Of a stretch of 64,000 nucleotides of DNA, positions 26,490 to 35,232 are shown piece after piece; the first letter of the stretch is position 1; every line of letters begins with the position of its first letter. Below the pieces are notes generated by a model. That model was not told the DNA's origin, made no database searches, and saw nothing but the letters and a program-made list of their open reading frames with translations. This DNA comes from Solidesulfovibrio sp. (GTDB lineage Bacteria; Desulfobacterota; Desulfovibrionia; Desulfovibrionales; Desulfovibrionaceae). The stretch covers positions 62,001 through 126,000 of the forward strand of contig NZ_JBCFBA010000007.1 in the NCBI RefSeq assembly GCF_038562415.1, read 5' to 3'. Position numbers and translations under genes: made by a program.

Positions 26490-27446
26490 CTAGGCGAGGT
26501 TTTCGTAGAAGCGGACCAGGTCGGCGACGAGGCGGGCCTCGGTCCAGACCGTTTCCATGAAGGCCCGGGAAGCGGCGCCAAGGCGGACGCGTTCCCCGGG
26601 GTCGCGGACCAGGCGGCGCACGGCCTCGCCCAGGGCCTCGCGGTCCCGGGCCACGACCCAGGGCAGGCCGTCGCAGCCGAAATAGCCGCGGATGGTCGCG
26701 ATGTTCCAGTCGTCGAGGCCGGCGATGACCGGCAGGCCCTGGGACAGGGCCTCCAGGGAAGCCATGCCGTAATAGCCCTGCATGTGGTCGAAGGCCAGGT
26801 CGCAGGCCTGCTTGCGGGCCAGGCACTCCCGATGGGGCACGTCGTCGATGAGCTCCAGTTCGAGCTGGGGCAGTTGCGCGGCCAGTTCCCGGCACACGGC
26901 CAGGAGGTCGTCGGTGTTCTTGAGGTCCTTGCGCGTGGGCGAATGGGCCAGGCGCACCTTGCCGTCGGGCGAACGCGGCGCCGGGCGGTAGGCCGGCAGG
27001 TGTTCGGGCACGAGGTTGGGCTGCCAGCGCGCCCCGGGGAGCTTTCGCAGCAGGTCGGGCGTGCTGACCAGCAGGTTCGTCCGGCCGAGGTCGCGGTATT
27101 TTTTCTGGAAGATCTCCGGGTTGGCCCGGAAGACGTGGTGGCCGTGGTGGTGGTGGACGATGCGCTTGCCGGGCAGAAACGGCGCGGCCGTGATGGCGCC
27201 CAAGGGCATGTGCTCGTCGGCCAGCATGTGGAAATGGAAGACGTCGGCCGCCTCCAGGACCGCTTGCAGCTCGTCGCGGCCGGCGGCGTCCAGGTCCGGC
27301 ACATGGAGGTCCTTTTCCCAGGCGTGGCTGTAGCGCGTCTGGGTGGTGACCAGGCGGCAGGCGTGGCCCGTGTGGCGGTGCAGGGCGTTTCGCAGCAGCG
27401 AGCCGACCCCGGCCGGGTCGTTTTCCGCGATCATGACGATGCGCAT
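26490..27446 (-). CDS. Family 4-like glycosyltransferase
   Basis: A 318-residue GT-B fold glycosyltransferase. The N-terminus MRIVMIAENDPAGVGSLLRN is the usual first strand and glycine loop. VFHFHMLADEHMPLGAI and RIVHHHHGHHVFR are the acceptor-side segments. The C-terminal domain has VRLAHSPTRKDLKNTDDLL and GYYGMASLEALSQGLPVIA, the E-x7-E-like nucleotide-sugar region of GT4 enzymes. ATG 27446 has GGGGGAGG upstream; the longer open frame beyond is non-coding. It is convergent with the MptE-like gene and in the same direction as neuB. It probably adds a sugar in the same glycosylation pathway. Confidence 0.82.
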   Translation of the reverse strand: MRIVMIAENDPAGVGSLLRNALHRHTGHACRLVTTQTRYSHAWEKDLHVPDLDAAGRDELQAVLEAADVFHFHMLADEHMPLGAITAAPFLPGKRIVHHHHGHHVFRANPEIFQKKYRDLGRTNLLVSTPDLLRKLPGARWQPNLVPEHLPAYRPAPRSPDGKVRLAHSPTRKDLKNTDDLLAVCRELAAQLPQLELELIDDVPHRECLARKQACDLAFDHMQGYYGMASLEALSQGLPVIAGLDDWNIATIRGYFGCDGLPWVVARDREALGEAVRRLVRDPGERVRLGAASRAFMETVWTEARLVADLVRFYENLA

Positions 27447-27594
27447 GCCGCCTCCCCCGCCCGGGCCGGAAAACGATCCCCGGCCAGGCGCCAAGGCCCG
27501 GCGCGGCGCGCCCCCGCCGGCCGCCGCGCCGCCCAGGCGGCGTGGCCAACGTCCCTTCGTGCGGCAACCATCCCGACCCCGACGCGCCGTTCCG

Positions 27595-28728
27595 TCAGGA
27601 ACGGTTGCCGGCCGCCTGCTTGCGGCAGCGCTTGGCCGGCCCGGGAACGGGGTCGGCCGGCGCGACGGCGCAAGGCCCCAGGGCGTTCCAATCGACCAGC
27701 TCCTCGCAGAAAACACCCCGGGTCAGGCGCATGCCGAGCACCTCGTCCCACAGCACCGGGGAAATGCCGTTGCCGGGGCACTTGAGGGTGATGTCGGCCG
27801 GGGTGAGCACATGGCCGGCCGGCAGGTCGCGGGCGAAAACGATGCTTTTGCGCAGCTTGGCCGCCGAGGCCAGTTCGGCCGGGCAGACCTGCTTTTCCGT
27901 CAGCCGCATGGCCGCCTCGGCCTCGCGGATCATGGCCCGCAGGGCGGCGAACCCGGCCGGGTCCAGGGAAGCCTGGTGGTCGGTGCCGCGCTGGGTGCGG
28001 TCCAGGGTGAAATGGCGCTCCACCACGCAGGCCCCGAGCACGGCGGCGGCCAGGCTCGGGCCAAGCCCGGCCTCGTGGCCGGAATAGCCCACGGCCAAGC
28101 CGTAGCGGCGCGACAGGGCGTGCATGACCGGCAGCCCCACCAGCTCGTCCGGGCAGGGGTAGGAGCTGTTGCAATGCAGCAGCACGATGCGCTCGTGGTA
28201 GCGGCGCATCTCGGCCACGGCCACGTCGATGTCGTTCCACTGGCTCATGCCCGTGGACATGACCACCGGCACGCCCGTCTCGCCGACCAGGCGCAGCAGG
28301 GGGATGTTGACCACGTCGGCCGAACAGACCTTGAACAGTTCCATGCCCAGTTCCAGCATGTCCCGGGCGCTGACCAGGTCCCAGGCCGAGGCGAAAAAGA
28401 CCAGCCCCAGGGACTCGGACAGGGCCTTGAGCTCGGCCATGGCCTCCATGGGCAGTTCCAGGGCCAGGCGGTGCTCACCGTAGGTGGCGCCGAAACTGTT
28501 CTTGCCGCCGTAGGGGGCGGTCAGGCCGGCCTGGGTGAAAAGGGCGTTCATGTCGCGCTTCTGGAACTTGACGGCATCGGCCCCGGCCTCGGCCGCGGCG
28601 TGCACCATCTCGCGGGCCATGGCCAGTTCGCCCTGGTGGTTGTTGCCTATCTCCGCGACGAGAAAGCAGGGTTCGCCGTGACCGATCCGCCTGCCGGAAG
28701 CCAGATGGATGCTTTGCTCAGTGCTCAT
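27595..28728 (-). CDS. NeuB-type nonulosonic acid synthase
   Basis: A 377-residue member of the N-acetylneuraminate / pseudaminate / legionaminate synthase family, which condenses phosphoenolpyruvate with a six-carbon amino sugar. Visible features are EIGNNHQGELAMAREMV near the N-terminus, AVKFQKRD, VMSTGMSQWNDID, LLHCNSSYPCP, VGYSGHEAG and ERHFTLDRTQRGTDH. A SAF (antifreeze-like) domain at the C-terminus contains LTPADITLKCPGNGISP. The family normally uses a catalytic metal bound by histidines in these segments. The start overlaps the stop of the upstream regulator gene (ATGA). Partner genes such as neuC, neuA or pse genes are not in the window, so which acid is made cannot be told. Confidence 0.92.
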   Translation of the reverse strand: MSTEQSIHLASGRRIGHGEPCFLVAEIGNNHQGELAMAREMVHAAAEAGADAVKFQKRDMNALFTQAGLTAPYGGKNSFGATYGEHRLALELPMEAMAELKALSESLGLVFFASAWDLVSARDMLELGMELFKVCSADVVNIPLLRLVGETGVPVVMSTGMSQWNDIDVAVAEMRRYHERIVLLHCNSSYPCPDELVGLPVMHALSRRYGLAVGYSGHEAGLGPSLAAAVLGACVVERHFTLDRTQRGTDHQASLDPAGFAALRAMIREAEAAMRLTEKQVCPAELASAAKLRKSIVFARDLPAGHVLTPADITLKCPGNGISPVLWDEVLGMRLTRGVFCEELVDWNALGPCAVAPADPVPGPAKRCRKQAAGNRS

Positions 28729-29354
28729 AGGCTCACCATCTCCATCCCCCGGGCGAGACACAGGGGCTCTAATTGTTGACGGATCTCGTCCCGACGCCCG
28801 AAGGACGTGATCAAGACGGCCTGGCAGTCCACCATCTCGAGGACATGGGGCGGAGACACGACGTAGCCGTGAAAAAGGCCGCCCTGCTTGCCCAGGTCGT
28901 TGTCCACCACGGCCAGGACCTTGATCGGCAGGCCGGCCAGGACCGACAGGGCCACCTCGCAGGTTTCCGAGGCGCCAAACAGGGCGATCCGCTCGATGTT
29001 GTCCCGGGCAAGCCCGTGCAGGCGCTCCCCGACCTGCCGCTTGAGGGCGGCGTAGATGCGGATGGCTTCGCTGGAAAAATCCCGGGCCATGTCGGCGCGC
29101 AGGGCCTGGCCGTCGGGTGTGGGGATATAGCGGTAGCTCTTGCCGTTTCTGGCTTCGAAACGGATCAGCCCCCGTTCCTGGAGCTCCCGCAGGTGCTGGT
29201 TGACCACCGCGCCGCTGACGCCGAGCTTGCGGGCCAGATCGCGCTGGGACAGGCCGCTGTCGTGGCAAAGCGCGTCCAAGATGGCCAGCACCCAGGTGTC
29301 GCGGCTGGGGGCGAAATACTGGGTATCCAGTGGCAAGGCCGGCAAACTGCTCAT
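28725..29354 (-). CDS. Winged-helix protein fused to a Rossmann-like domain
   Basis: A 209-residue protein. Residues about 15-85 form a winged helix-turn-helix of the ArsR/MarR type (LSQRDLARKLGVSGAVVNQH, then LRELQERGLIRFEARNGKSYR). From about 115 a Rossmann-like domain follows: IERIALFGASETCEVALSVL, VLAVVDNDLGKQGGLFHGY and QAVLITSFGRRDEIRQQLEP. That pattern also occurs in sugar-nucleotide and CoA-binding-like domains of glycan pathways. The start at 29354 is chosen because further upstream codons are non-coding in style. Its stop overlaps the neuB start, so it is translationally coupled. A regulator that senses a sugar nucleotide or similar metabolite is a reasonable inference. Confidence 0.72.
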   Translation of the reverse strand: MSSLPALPLDTQYFAPSRDTWVLAILDALCHDSGLSQRDLARKLGVSGAVVNQHLRELQERGLIRFEARNGKSYRYIPTPDGQALRADMARDFSSEAIRIYAALKRQVGERLHGLARDNIERIALFGASETCEVALSVLAGLPIKVLAVVDNDLGKQGGLFHGYVVSPPHVLEMVDCQAVLITSFGRRDEIRQQLEPLCLARGMEMVSL

Positions 29355-29499
29355 AATGCGATCATTTTGTTGCACAAGCCCGTTCCTATCAGGGTCATCC
29401 CGCCAACACAACCCACCAAGGCCATTCCTGCCGTCTCCGCTGGCGCGCCCCGTCCCCGGGGTGGGTTCGGCCGGGGTCGATCGTTCGCCTTCCAAACGA

Positions 29500-30927
29500 T
29501 TATCGGCCGACGGACGGAAAATCTTTACCGCTCGGCGCCCCGATCAAGGCCGCCGCCCCGAGCTTGGCCAGGGCCACGGCATCCCGAGTGCGCGCCCGGC
29601 GCCGGCGCAGTTCGCCGCCCAAGGCTGCGGCGTCGAAGCCCTGGCGCGGCAAGGCCTTACCTTGCAAGGTCCGGGCCAGCCAGTCCGTAACCTCCCGCTC
29701 CTCGATCGCGTCGCGCGCGAAACCGGCCAGCGCCGCCCCCAGCGCCCGCCGCCAGGCCGCTCGCCCCGGCCGGCAAGCCTCGTGCGCGGCCGTTTCCCCG
29801 GCCCGGGCGCCAAAAACCAGACAGGCCGCCACCATGGCCCCGCCCAGGCGGTTGGCCCCGTGCATGCCCGCGGCGCATTCGCCCACGGCCCAAAGCCCCG
29901 GCACATTCGTCCGTCCCCGCCCGTCGATGCGCGCCCCGCCGTTGGCGGCATGGGCAAAAAGCGCCACCGCCGTCGCTTCCCCGTGCCGGTCCACGACGAC
30001 CGTGCCGTCGGGCGCGGCCGTATCGAGCAGCCACCGGTCCAGGGCCGCGTCGGCCAACCCGTGCCCCAGGGGGCAGTGGCTGGCCCGGCCGGCGGCCAGA
30101 CGAGCCACGGCCTCGGGCAGGGAAGCGGCGACCCTGGCCCGGCCGTCGAGCAGCTCCCATACGGGCCAGAAGCGCCGATCGGCCAGGCGCGCCCACATCC
30201 ATTGCAGGAAGGCGGTATTGGCCATGACCGCCCCGGCGGCCCCCAGCAGGCCGTGGCCGAATCCGACCCCGGCCGCCGCGCCCTGATGGCGGGCGAAAAG
30301 CGGGGCCGGGCCGCCCATGGCCGCCACCACCGCCCCGGCCGGCTGGGCGAAAAGCCGTCCCGAGGCGTCTTCCAGAAGCGCCCCACGGACCGCCCCGCCG
30401 TCCGGCTCCCGGACAAGGCCCACGGCCGTTCGCCGCGGCAACCACAGTCCGCCGGATGCCGTCACCCGGTCGCCCATGGCCCGGCCGAGCCCTGGCAGGT
30501 CGGTCACAATGGCGGCCCGCCGGGAATCGGGGCTGAAGCACGAGCCGAAAAGCCTGAGCGCCCCGTCCGGGCCGCGCTCGAAGGCGACCCCCAGGGCCTC
30601 CAGTTCGCGCCGGCGGGCCAGGGCCTCGGCAGCCAGAATCGCGACCAGGCCCTCGTCGAGCATCCCCGGGCCGGCCACGGCCGCCGCCTCGCGGCAAAAG
30701 GCCTCGGCCTCGGCGGCCCCATCCGGGGCATGGATGCCCAGGCGGCCGTTGGCATTATAAAAGGAAGCCCCGGACGGCCCCGGGCCGGGCATGGCCACGG
30801 CCACGGTTGCCCCCGGTCGCGCCGACAGGGCGGCCCAGGCGGCGCGCAGGCCGGCCAGGCCGGCCCCGAGCACCAGGACGTCCACCGGGGGGAGCGTTGC
30901 GATAGCCGGGGAAACGGGGGCGGTCAC
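29500..30927 (-). CDS. FAD-dependent oxidoreductase, NadB/SdhA-like
   Basis: A 475-residue flavoprotein of the FAD_binding_2 (fumarate reductase / L-aspartate oxidase) superfamily. The dinucleotide-binding motif VDVLVLGAGLAGLRAAWAAL is at 15-34. The C-terminal flavin contact is GLWAVGECAAGMHGANRLGG, followed by AMVAACLVFGARAG, and an Arg/Ala-rich helical tail like that of NadB and SdhA. The segment that usually holds catalytic Arg/His is diverged, so L-aspartate oxidase activity is not assured. No iron-sulfur or membrane subunit gene is adjacent and no nadA or nadC is nearby. Gene and downstream neighbours run on the minus strand with a 145-base gap before the regulator. Confidence 0.75.
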   Translation of the reverse strand: MTAPVSPAIATLPPVDVLVLGAGLAGLRAAWAALSARPGATVAVAMPGPGPSGASFYNANGRLGIHAPDGAAEAEAFCREAAAVAGPGMLDEGLVAILAAEALARRRELEALGVAFERGPDGALRLFGSCFSPDSRRAAIVTDLPGLGRAMGDRVTASGGLWLPRRTAVGLVREPDGGAVRGALLEDASGRLFAQPAGAVVAAMGGPAPLFARHQGAAAGVGFGHGLLGAAGAVMANTAFLQWMWARLADRRFWPVWELLDGRARVAASLPEAVARLAAGRASHCPLGHGLADAALDRWLLDTAAPDGTVVVDRHGEATAVALFAHAANGGARIDGRGRTNVPGLWAVGECAAGMHGANRLGGAMVAACLVFGARAGETAAHEACRPGRAAWRRALGAALAGFARDAIEEREVTDWLARTLQGKALPRQGFDAAALGGELRRRRARTRDAVALAKLGAAALIGAPSGKDFPSVGR

Positions 30928-31000
30928 GGAGCACCCCGGGACTTTTCGTCAAAAAACCGACGAGGGAAGAAAGAGACCCGGCGCGGGCCAGGGGCCGCCA

Positions 31001-32506
31001 TCACCGGCCCGCGTCCCTTTTCCTGTAAAACACGCTGTAGCCGGCGTTGGAAAAGCCCTCCTCCCAGTCGGGCAGCCGGCCCATGGCCGGCCAGGCCTTT
31101 TCCGTTTTCCGCAGCACCACGATGTCCGCGCCGTAGCGGTCGAGAAACGCCCCGGGCTCCAGGCGGCCGCCGACAAAGGCGAAATAGGCGTCCGTGTAGG
31201 CATCGTCGTAGACCGTCTCGTAGCGCCCGTCCATGCCGACCCGATAGGCCGGCGGCAACGACCACAGCAGATACTCGCCCCACTCGAACTGGGGCATGAT
31301 CCGGCCGGCCGGACGCGTCTCCCGGATGTGCCGCAGCCCGTCCAGGGGATAATACAGGAGCCCTTCGTCGGGCCGGAAGGCCGCCACGTCCACGACCTTG
31401 AGGGAAGCGATGCCCCGCCGCCACAGCGCCCCGCCCTGCCACAGGCAATAGCCCAGCCCCAGCAGGACAAGGCCCGGCAGGGCCAGCCGCCGCAACGGCC
31501 GGGCCCGGTCAAGCAGCCGCTGCACATACGGATCGATCAAGGCCGGCACGTAGAGGACCACGGCCAGGCAGAGGTAGGTGAGCATGCGCACGGACTTGGC
31601 CGCGGCCACGAGGAACCCGAACAGCATGAGCAGCGACACGGCGTCCCGCCGGCTTTTGCCGAGAAGGACGGCGGCGACGACGACCAGGCCGAGCGTGGCG
31701 AAGAACAGGCCGAATTCCGGCCTGGCCGCGATGAAATGGAAAATGTTCTGCCACTCCAGGATATCCGGGCGGGGATGCTTCCAGGCGTAGAGGAAAAACG
31801 TCCACAGGGACGGGCCGTAGGGATTGACGAAGGTCGCGGCGAAGCAGGCCAGGCCCAGGGCGCCGATGCGCCGGCCCGCCGGGACGTCGCGGTCGAGGAG
31901 CGCCCCCACGGCGTAGGCGCCAAGGGCCAGAAAACCCACGGCCACCTCGCCGTGCACATTGGCCCAGAAGGCGAAAAGCGGCACCAGGGGCAGCACGCCG
32001 GCCAGGCGCCCGCCCCGGCGAAAGCGCTCCAAGGCCAGGACCGTCAGGACGAAAAACAGGTGTGAAAAGACTTTCGCCCGGGTCGGGCTGGCGTTCATGG
32101 CGAATACCGGCGTCACGTAGGCGGCGGCGAGAAAGGCGGCGGCCATCCCCGCCCCGCGCAACCGGGAAACGGCGACGGCCAGGAAGAGCGTGGCGAGCAG
32201 GGCCGCGTACTTGAGGTATTGCAGGGCTTCGAAACCGAAAAGGCCCACGAGCTTGTAATAAAGCACGCCGAGCAGCCATTCGTGGTAGACCCAGACGTCT
32301 TTGACCGGCGTGAAGGCGAAAACGTCCTTGTAGGGAAAGCCGCCCTCCCAGAAAAGCCGGCCAAAGGCGAGGTAGCCCCACAAGTCCGGATCGGCGTTGG
32401 TCATGGCCGTCTTGTCCAGCAGATACAGGCCGAGGGCCGCCCACAGGACCAGCAGGCCGGCCTTTTGCGCCACCCCTTCGCGATGCACCTTCCATCCCAG
32501 CGACAT
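31001..32506 (-). CDS. Polytopic membrane protein, GT39/GT-C like
   Basis: A 501-residue protein with about 10-11 transmembrane helices, followed by a C-terminal soluble part of roughly 110 residues (FRPDEGLLYYPLDGLRHIRE onward). Early loops contain MTNADPDLWGYLAFGRLFWE; a D-containing first periplasmic loop is typical of GT-C lipid-dependent glycosyltransferases. KDVFAFTPVKDVWVYHEWLL and YVTPVFAMNASPTRAKVFSH also occur. No specific family could be confirmed by eye. The start at 32506 (MSLGWKVHREG) is followed at once by the first helix. It probably acts at the periplasmic face in glycan or lipid modification. It is divergent from the kinase-like gene. Confidence 0.6.
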   Translation of the reverse strand: MSLGWKVHREGVAQKAGLLVLWAALGLYLLDKTAMTNADPDLWGYLAFGRLFWEGGFPYKDVFAFTPVKDVWVYHEWLLGVLYYKLVGLFGFEALQYLKYAALLATLFLAVAVSRLRGAGMAAAFLAAAYVTPVFAMNASPTRAKVFSHLFFVLTVLALERFRRGGRLAGVLPLVPLFAFWANVHGEVAVGFLALGAYAVGALLDRDVPAGRRIGALGLACFAATFVNPYGPSLWTFFLYAWKHPRPDILEWQNIFHFIAARPEFGLFFATLGLVVVAAVLLGKSRRDAVSLLMLFGFLVAAAKSVRMLTYLCLAVVLYVPALIDPYVQRLLDRARPLRRLALPGLVLLGLGYCLWQGGALWRRGIASLKVVDVAAFRPDEGLLYYPLDGLRHIRETRPAGRIMPQFEWGEYLLWSLPPAYRVGMDGRYETVYDDAYTDAYFAFVGGRLEPGAFLDRYGADIVVLRKTEKAWPAMGRLPDWEEGFSNAGYSVFYRKRDAGR

Positions 32507-32699
32507 GGCCGTTCCTTCTCCCGTCGGTTGTTTCACGCCGGCAACCTTGCCTTTTCGCCCCCGAACGCACAAGCGCCGGCGCCACGGACGCCCGCTCTCC
32601 GGAGGCGACCGGCGGCCATGGGAAAATGCCCGCCGGGCATTGCCCGTTTGGCCCGATTGCGGCATATCGGCATGACATTCGACACGATACGAGGTCGCC

Positions 32700-33662
32700 T
32701 TGCCCCCATCCGCCCGCGAACTGCTGGCCCGCCTGGCCCCGGATTTCCCCGTCCGATACGCCGGGGAAATCCATACCGACACCACGGAATTCATGCGCAT
32801 CGGCTATGGCGACGTCATCGCCGTGGGAGAACGCCATTTCCTGGTGCTGCGCGACGAGGCCGAACGCCGCTTCGGCCTGGAAGACCCCAAATACTGGGTC
32901 AAGCGCTGCCGCGACCTGGAAACCGGCGGCCGCAACCTGGTCAAACTCGTCTTTCACGAATCCTTTCCCATGACCATCGGCAGCATGGTCGTGACCTGCA
33001 CCCGCAGCCCCCGCAAGGAATCGCGCATCCTGGACCTGGTGCGCGGCGACGACCGCTTCATGCAGGGGCTGACCATCCCCGACACGGCGGGCAATCCGGT
33101 GCGCATTCTCGACGTGGTGCCGGGCAAGCGCCTGGACGAGAAGATCGAGGCCCTGGACATGCCGCACCGGGACTATTTCCTCGAGCTATTTCCCGAGGTG
33201 CTGGCCCGGTTCATCGAGGCCTGCCAGGCCATCGCCTGGCTGCACGCGCGCGACGAAAAACACGGCGACGTACGGCGCGACCACCTGTACGTGCGCTACG
33301 ACACCGGAACCTACACCTGGATCGATTTCGACTACACTTTCGACTTCCAGGACAGCCCCTTCGGCCTGGACCTGTTCGGCCTGGGCAACATCCTCCAGTT
33401 CCTGGTCGGCATGGGGCAGCACACCACCCAGTCCGTTTCGGCCGAGATGCGTTCGCGCATCGTCCCGGAAGACTGTTCCATCATGTTTCCCAACCGCATC
33501 GTCAACCTGCAAAAGCTCTTTCCCTACATACCCGACGCGCTCACCAAGGTGTTGTCGCGTTTTTCCCTGGCGGCCAACATCTTTTACGACGCCACGCCCG
33601 ACCTCATCCGCGACCTGACCCAGGCCCACGAGGCCGTCGCGCGCCTGCGCCAAGCCCCCTGA
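32700..33662 (+). CDS. Kinase-fold protein (RIO / Kdo-kinase like), TTG start
   Basis: A 320-residue protein with a eukaryotic-like kinase catalytic core. There is a lysine in NLVKLVFHES (Lys82), a helix with FELFPEVLARFIEAC-like character, the Brenner motif KHGDVRRDHLYV (His188, Gly189, Asp190) and the metal motif WIDFDYTF (Asp209, Asp211 region). That is the arrangement of RIO, Kdo/heptose and aminoglycoside kinases. The start is TTG at 32700 with GAGGT upstream; no better ATG gives the full N-terminus. It precedes a UspA gene by 15 bases, likely an operon. The substrate could be a protein, a lipid A sugar or a small molecule; the sequence does not decide. Confidence 0.75.
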   Translation: MPPSARELLARLAPDFPVRYAGEIHTDTTEFMRIGYGDVIAVGERHFLVLRDEAERRFGLEDPKYWVKRCRDLETGGRNLVKLVFHESFPMTIGSMVVTCTRSPRKESRILDLVRGDDRFMQGLTIPDTAGNPVRILDVVPGKRLDEKIEALDMPHRDYFLELFPEVLARFIEACQAIAWLHARDEKHGDVRRDHLYVRYDTGTYTWIDFDYTFDFQDSPFGLDLFGLGNILQFLVGMGQHTTQSVSAEMRSRIVPEDCSIMFPNRIVNLQKLFPYIPDALTKVLSRFSLAANIFYDATPDLIRDLTQAHEAVARLRQAP

Positions 33663-33677
33663 ACGACCGGAGCAGCC

Positions 33678-34166
33678 ATGAACATCGGTAAAATCCTCAT
33701 CGCCTTCGACGGCTCGGAAAACTCCCGCCGCGCCGTGGCCTACACCGCCGCCATGACCGGCGGCGGGCCCGAGCGCCGCATCACCGTGGCGGCCATCGAG
33801 CGGCCGCCGGACCGTGACCTCTACCCCGACGACGCCTCCTGGAAGGAGGAATGCGCCCGGCGCGTGGCGCAAATCCACACGGCCCTGGACGACGCCAAGG
33901 ACATGCTGCAGGCGGCCGGCATCCCGGCCGCGCGCGTGGAGACGCAATTCGTGGAAAGCTGCCGCTCGCCGCTTCGCGAATCCCGGGAGTGCAGCATCGG
34001 CACGAGCATCGCCCTGGAGATCCTGCGCCTGGCCGAGGAAGGCGGCTACGGCACCCTGGTGGTCGGCCGGCGGGGCGTGTCCAAGCAGGAGGAGTTCCTG
34101 TTCGGCAGCGTCTCGACCAAGATCATCCAGGCGGCCAAGGGCCTGGCCGTGTGGGTGGTGGCCTAG
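33678..34166 (+). CDS. Universal stress protein UspA family
   Basis: A 162-residue single Usp domain. The N-terminus KILIAFDGSENSRRAVAYTA has the Asp of the nucleotide site, and the C-terminus has LVVGRRGVSKQEEFLFGSVS, the G-x2-G-x9-G-S/T ATP-binding signature. An insertion around 95-115 (ESCRSPLRESRECSIG) is unusual. It follows the kinase-fold gene closely and is probably co-transcribed. Its TAG stop shares the CTAG at 34163-34166 with the convergent pdxA stop. ATP-binding Usp proteins respond to stress or energy state; a link to the kinase upstream is an inference. Confidence 0.9.
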   Translation: MNIGKILIAFDGSENSRRAVAYTAAMTGGGPERRITVAAIERPPDRDLYPDDASWKEECARRVAQIHTALDDAKDMLQAAGIPAARVETQFVESCRSPLRESRECSIGTSIALEILRLAEEGGYGTLVVGRRGVSKQEEFLFGSVSTKIIQAAKGLAVWVVA

Positions 34167-35191
34167 GTCCGGCCGCCTGTCAGCCGTCCGGCCAGTTCCA
34201 GGGCCGCCCGCAAGCTGCCCGTGGCCGCCCGGCCCGTGCCCACCAGTTCGAAGGCCGTGCCGTGGCCGACCGAAGTGCGCACGAACGGCAGGCCCAGGGT
34301 CACGTTGACCGTCTCGTGGAAGTGCAGCATCTTGAGCGGCGGCAGGCCCTGGTCGTGGTACATGGCCAAAATCGCCGAGAATTCGCCGGCCACGGCCCGG
34401 TGAAAGACCGTATCCGCCGGCAGCGGCCCGGTCGCCGCCATCCCCTTGCCCCGGGCCGCCGCCACGGCCGGGCGCACCACCGCCTCGTCCTCGCCGCCGA
34501 GCAAGCCCCCCTCCCCGGCATGGGGATTGAGCCCGCACACGGCCATGGGCTTGGCGGAAAGCCCCAGCCGCTTCACGTACTCCCAGGTGAGCGCCAGGCA
34601 CAGGGCCACCCGGTCGTAGGTGACAAGCGCCGGCACGTTCGCCAGGGGCGGATGGGTGGTGACGAGGCTGACCCGCAGGACCGGCCCGCACAGGTGCATG
34701 CACACCCCGGCGCGCCCCACGCCGGAACGCTCGGCCAGAAATTCCGTATGCCCGGGAAAGGCGAAGCCGGCGGCGTTGAGCGCCGCCTTGGACAGCGGCC
34801 CGGTGACCAGCCCCCAATCGGGGTGGCGGGCCAGGTTGGCCACGGCGTATTCCAGGGATTCCCCGGCGGCCAGCCCGCCGGCCGGGGTCTCCCTGCCAGG
34901 CGTGACCGGCAGCCCGGCCAGGCGCGGCGGCACAAGCAGATAGACACCCGGCGGGCAAGCGGCCAAGGCGTCGGGCGCGGCGGCGTCGAGGGGCGTCCAG
35001 AACGGGGCCAGGGCAAGGCGTTGGCAGTGGGCCAGCAGGGCCGCCTCGGGGCCGATGAGGCCGATGGGCCGGTCGGCGGCGAGGCGCGGTTCGTCCGTGA
35101 ACAGCCGGCAGACGAGTTCGGGGCCGATGCCGTTGGCGTCGCCGAGGGTCAGCAGCAACGGGGGGAGGGGCATTGGGGAGGATGTCGTCAT
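34163..35191 (-). CDS. pdxA: 4-hydroxythreonine-4-phosphate dehydrogenase
   Basis: A 342-residue PdxA-family enzyme of vitamin B6 synthesis; it oxidises and decarboxylates 4-phosphohydroxy-threonine with NAD. Visible features are LLTLGDANGIGPELVCRLF at the N-terminus, VTGPLSKAALNAAGFAFPGH, HTEFLA, NPHAGEGG and MYHDQGLPPLKMLHFHETVN, containing the conserved metal-binding His residues. ATG 35191 is taken; ATG 35173 (MPLPPLLLTLGD) is a shorter alternative, and neither has a clear ribosome binding site. The upstream side holds the large nested palindrome after glgB. Confidence 0.9.
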   Translation of the reverse strand: MTTSSPMPLPPLLLTLGDANGIGPELVCRLFTDEPRLAADRPIGLIGPEAALLAHCQRLALAPFWTPLDAAAPDALAACPPGVYLLVPPRLAGLPVTPGRETPAGGLAAGESLEYAVANLARHPDWGLVTGPLSKAALNAAGFAFPGHTEFLAERSGVGRAGVCMHLCGPVLRVSLVTTHPPLANVPALVTYDRVALCLALTWEYVKRLGLSAKPMAVCGLNPHAGEGGLLGGEDEAVVRPAVAAARGKGMAATGPLPADTVFHRAVAGEFSAILAMYHDQGLPPLKMLHFHETVNVTLGLPFVRTSVGHGTAFELVGTGRAATGSLRAALELAGRLTGGRT

Positions 35192-35232
35192 GGGGAATGC
35201 GCGCGGAAGGGTTACAGGGTTGGGTTCCAGAG

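Noticed and set aside
29500-30927. L-aspartate oxidase (nadB) as a firm name
   Set aside because: The FAD motifs fit the whole superfamily and the catalytic segment is diverged. No nadA or nadC is nearby.
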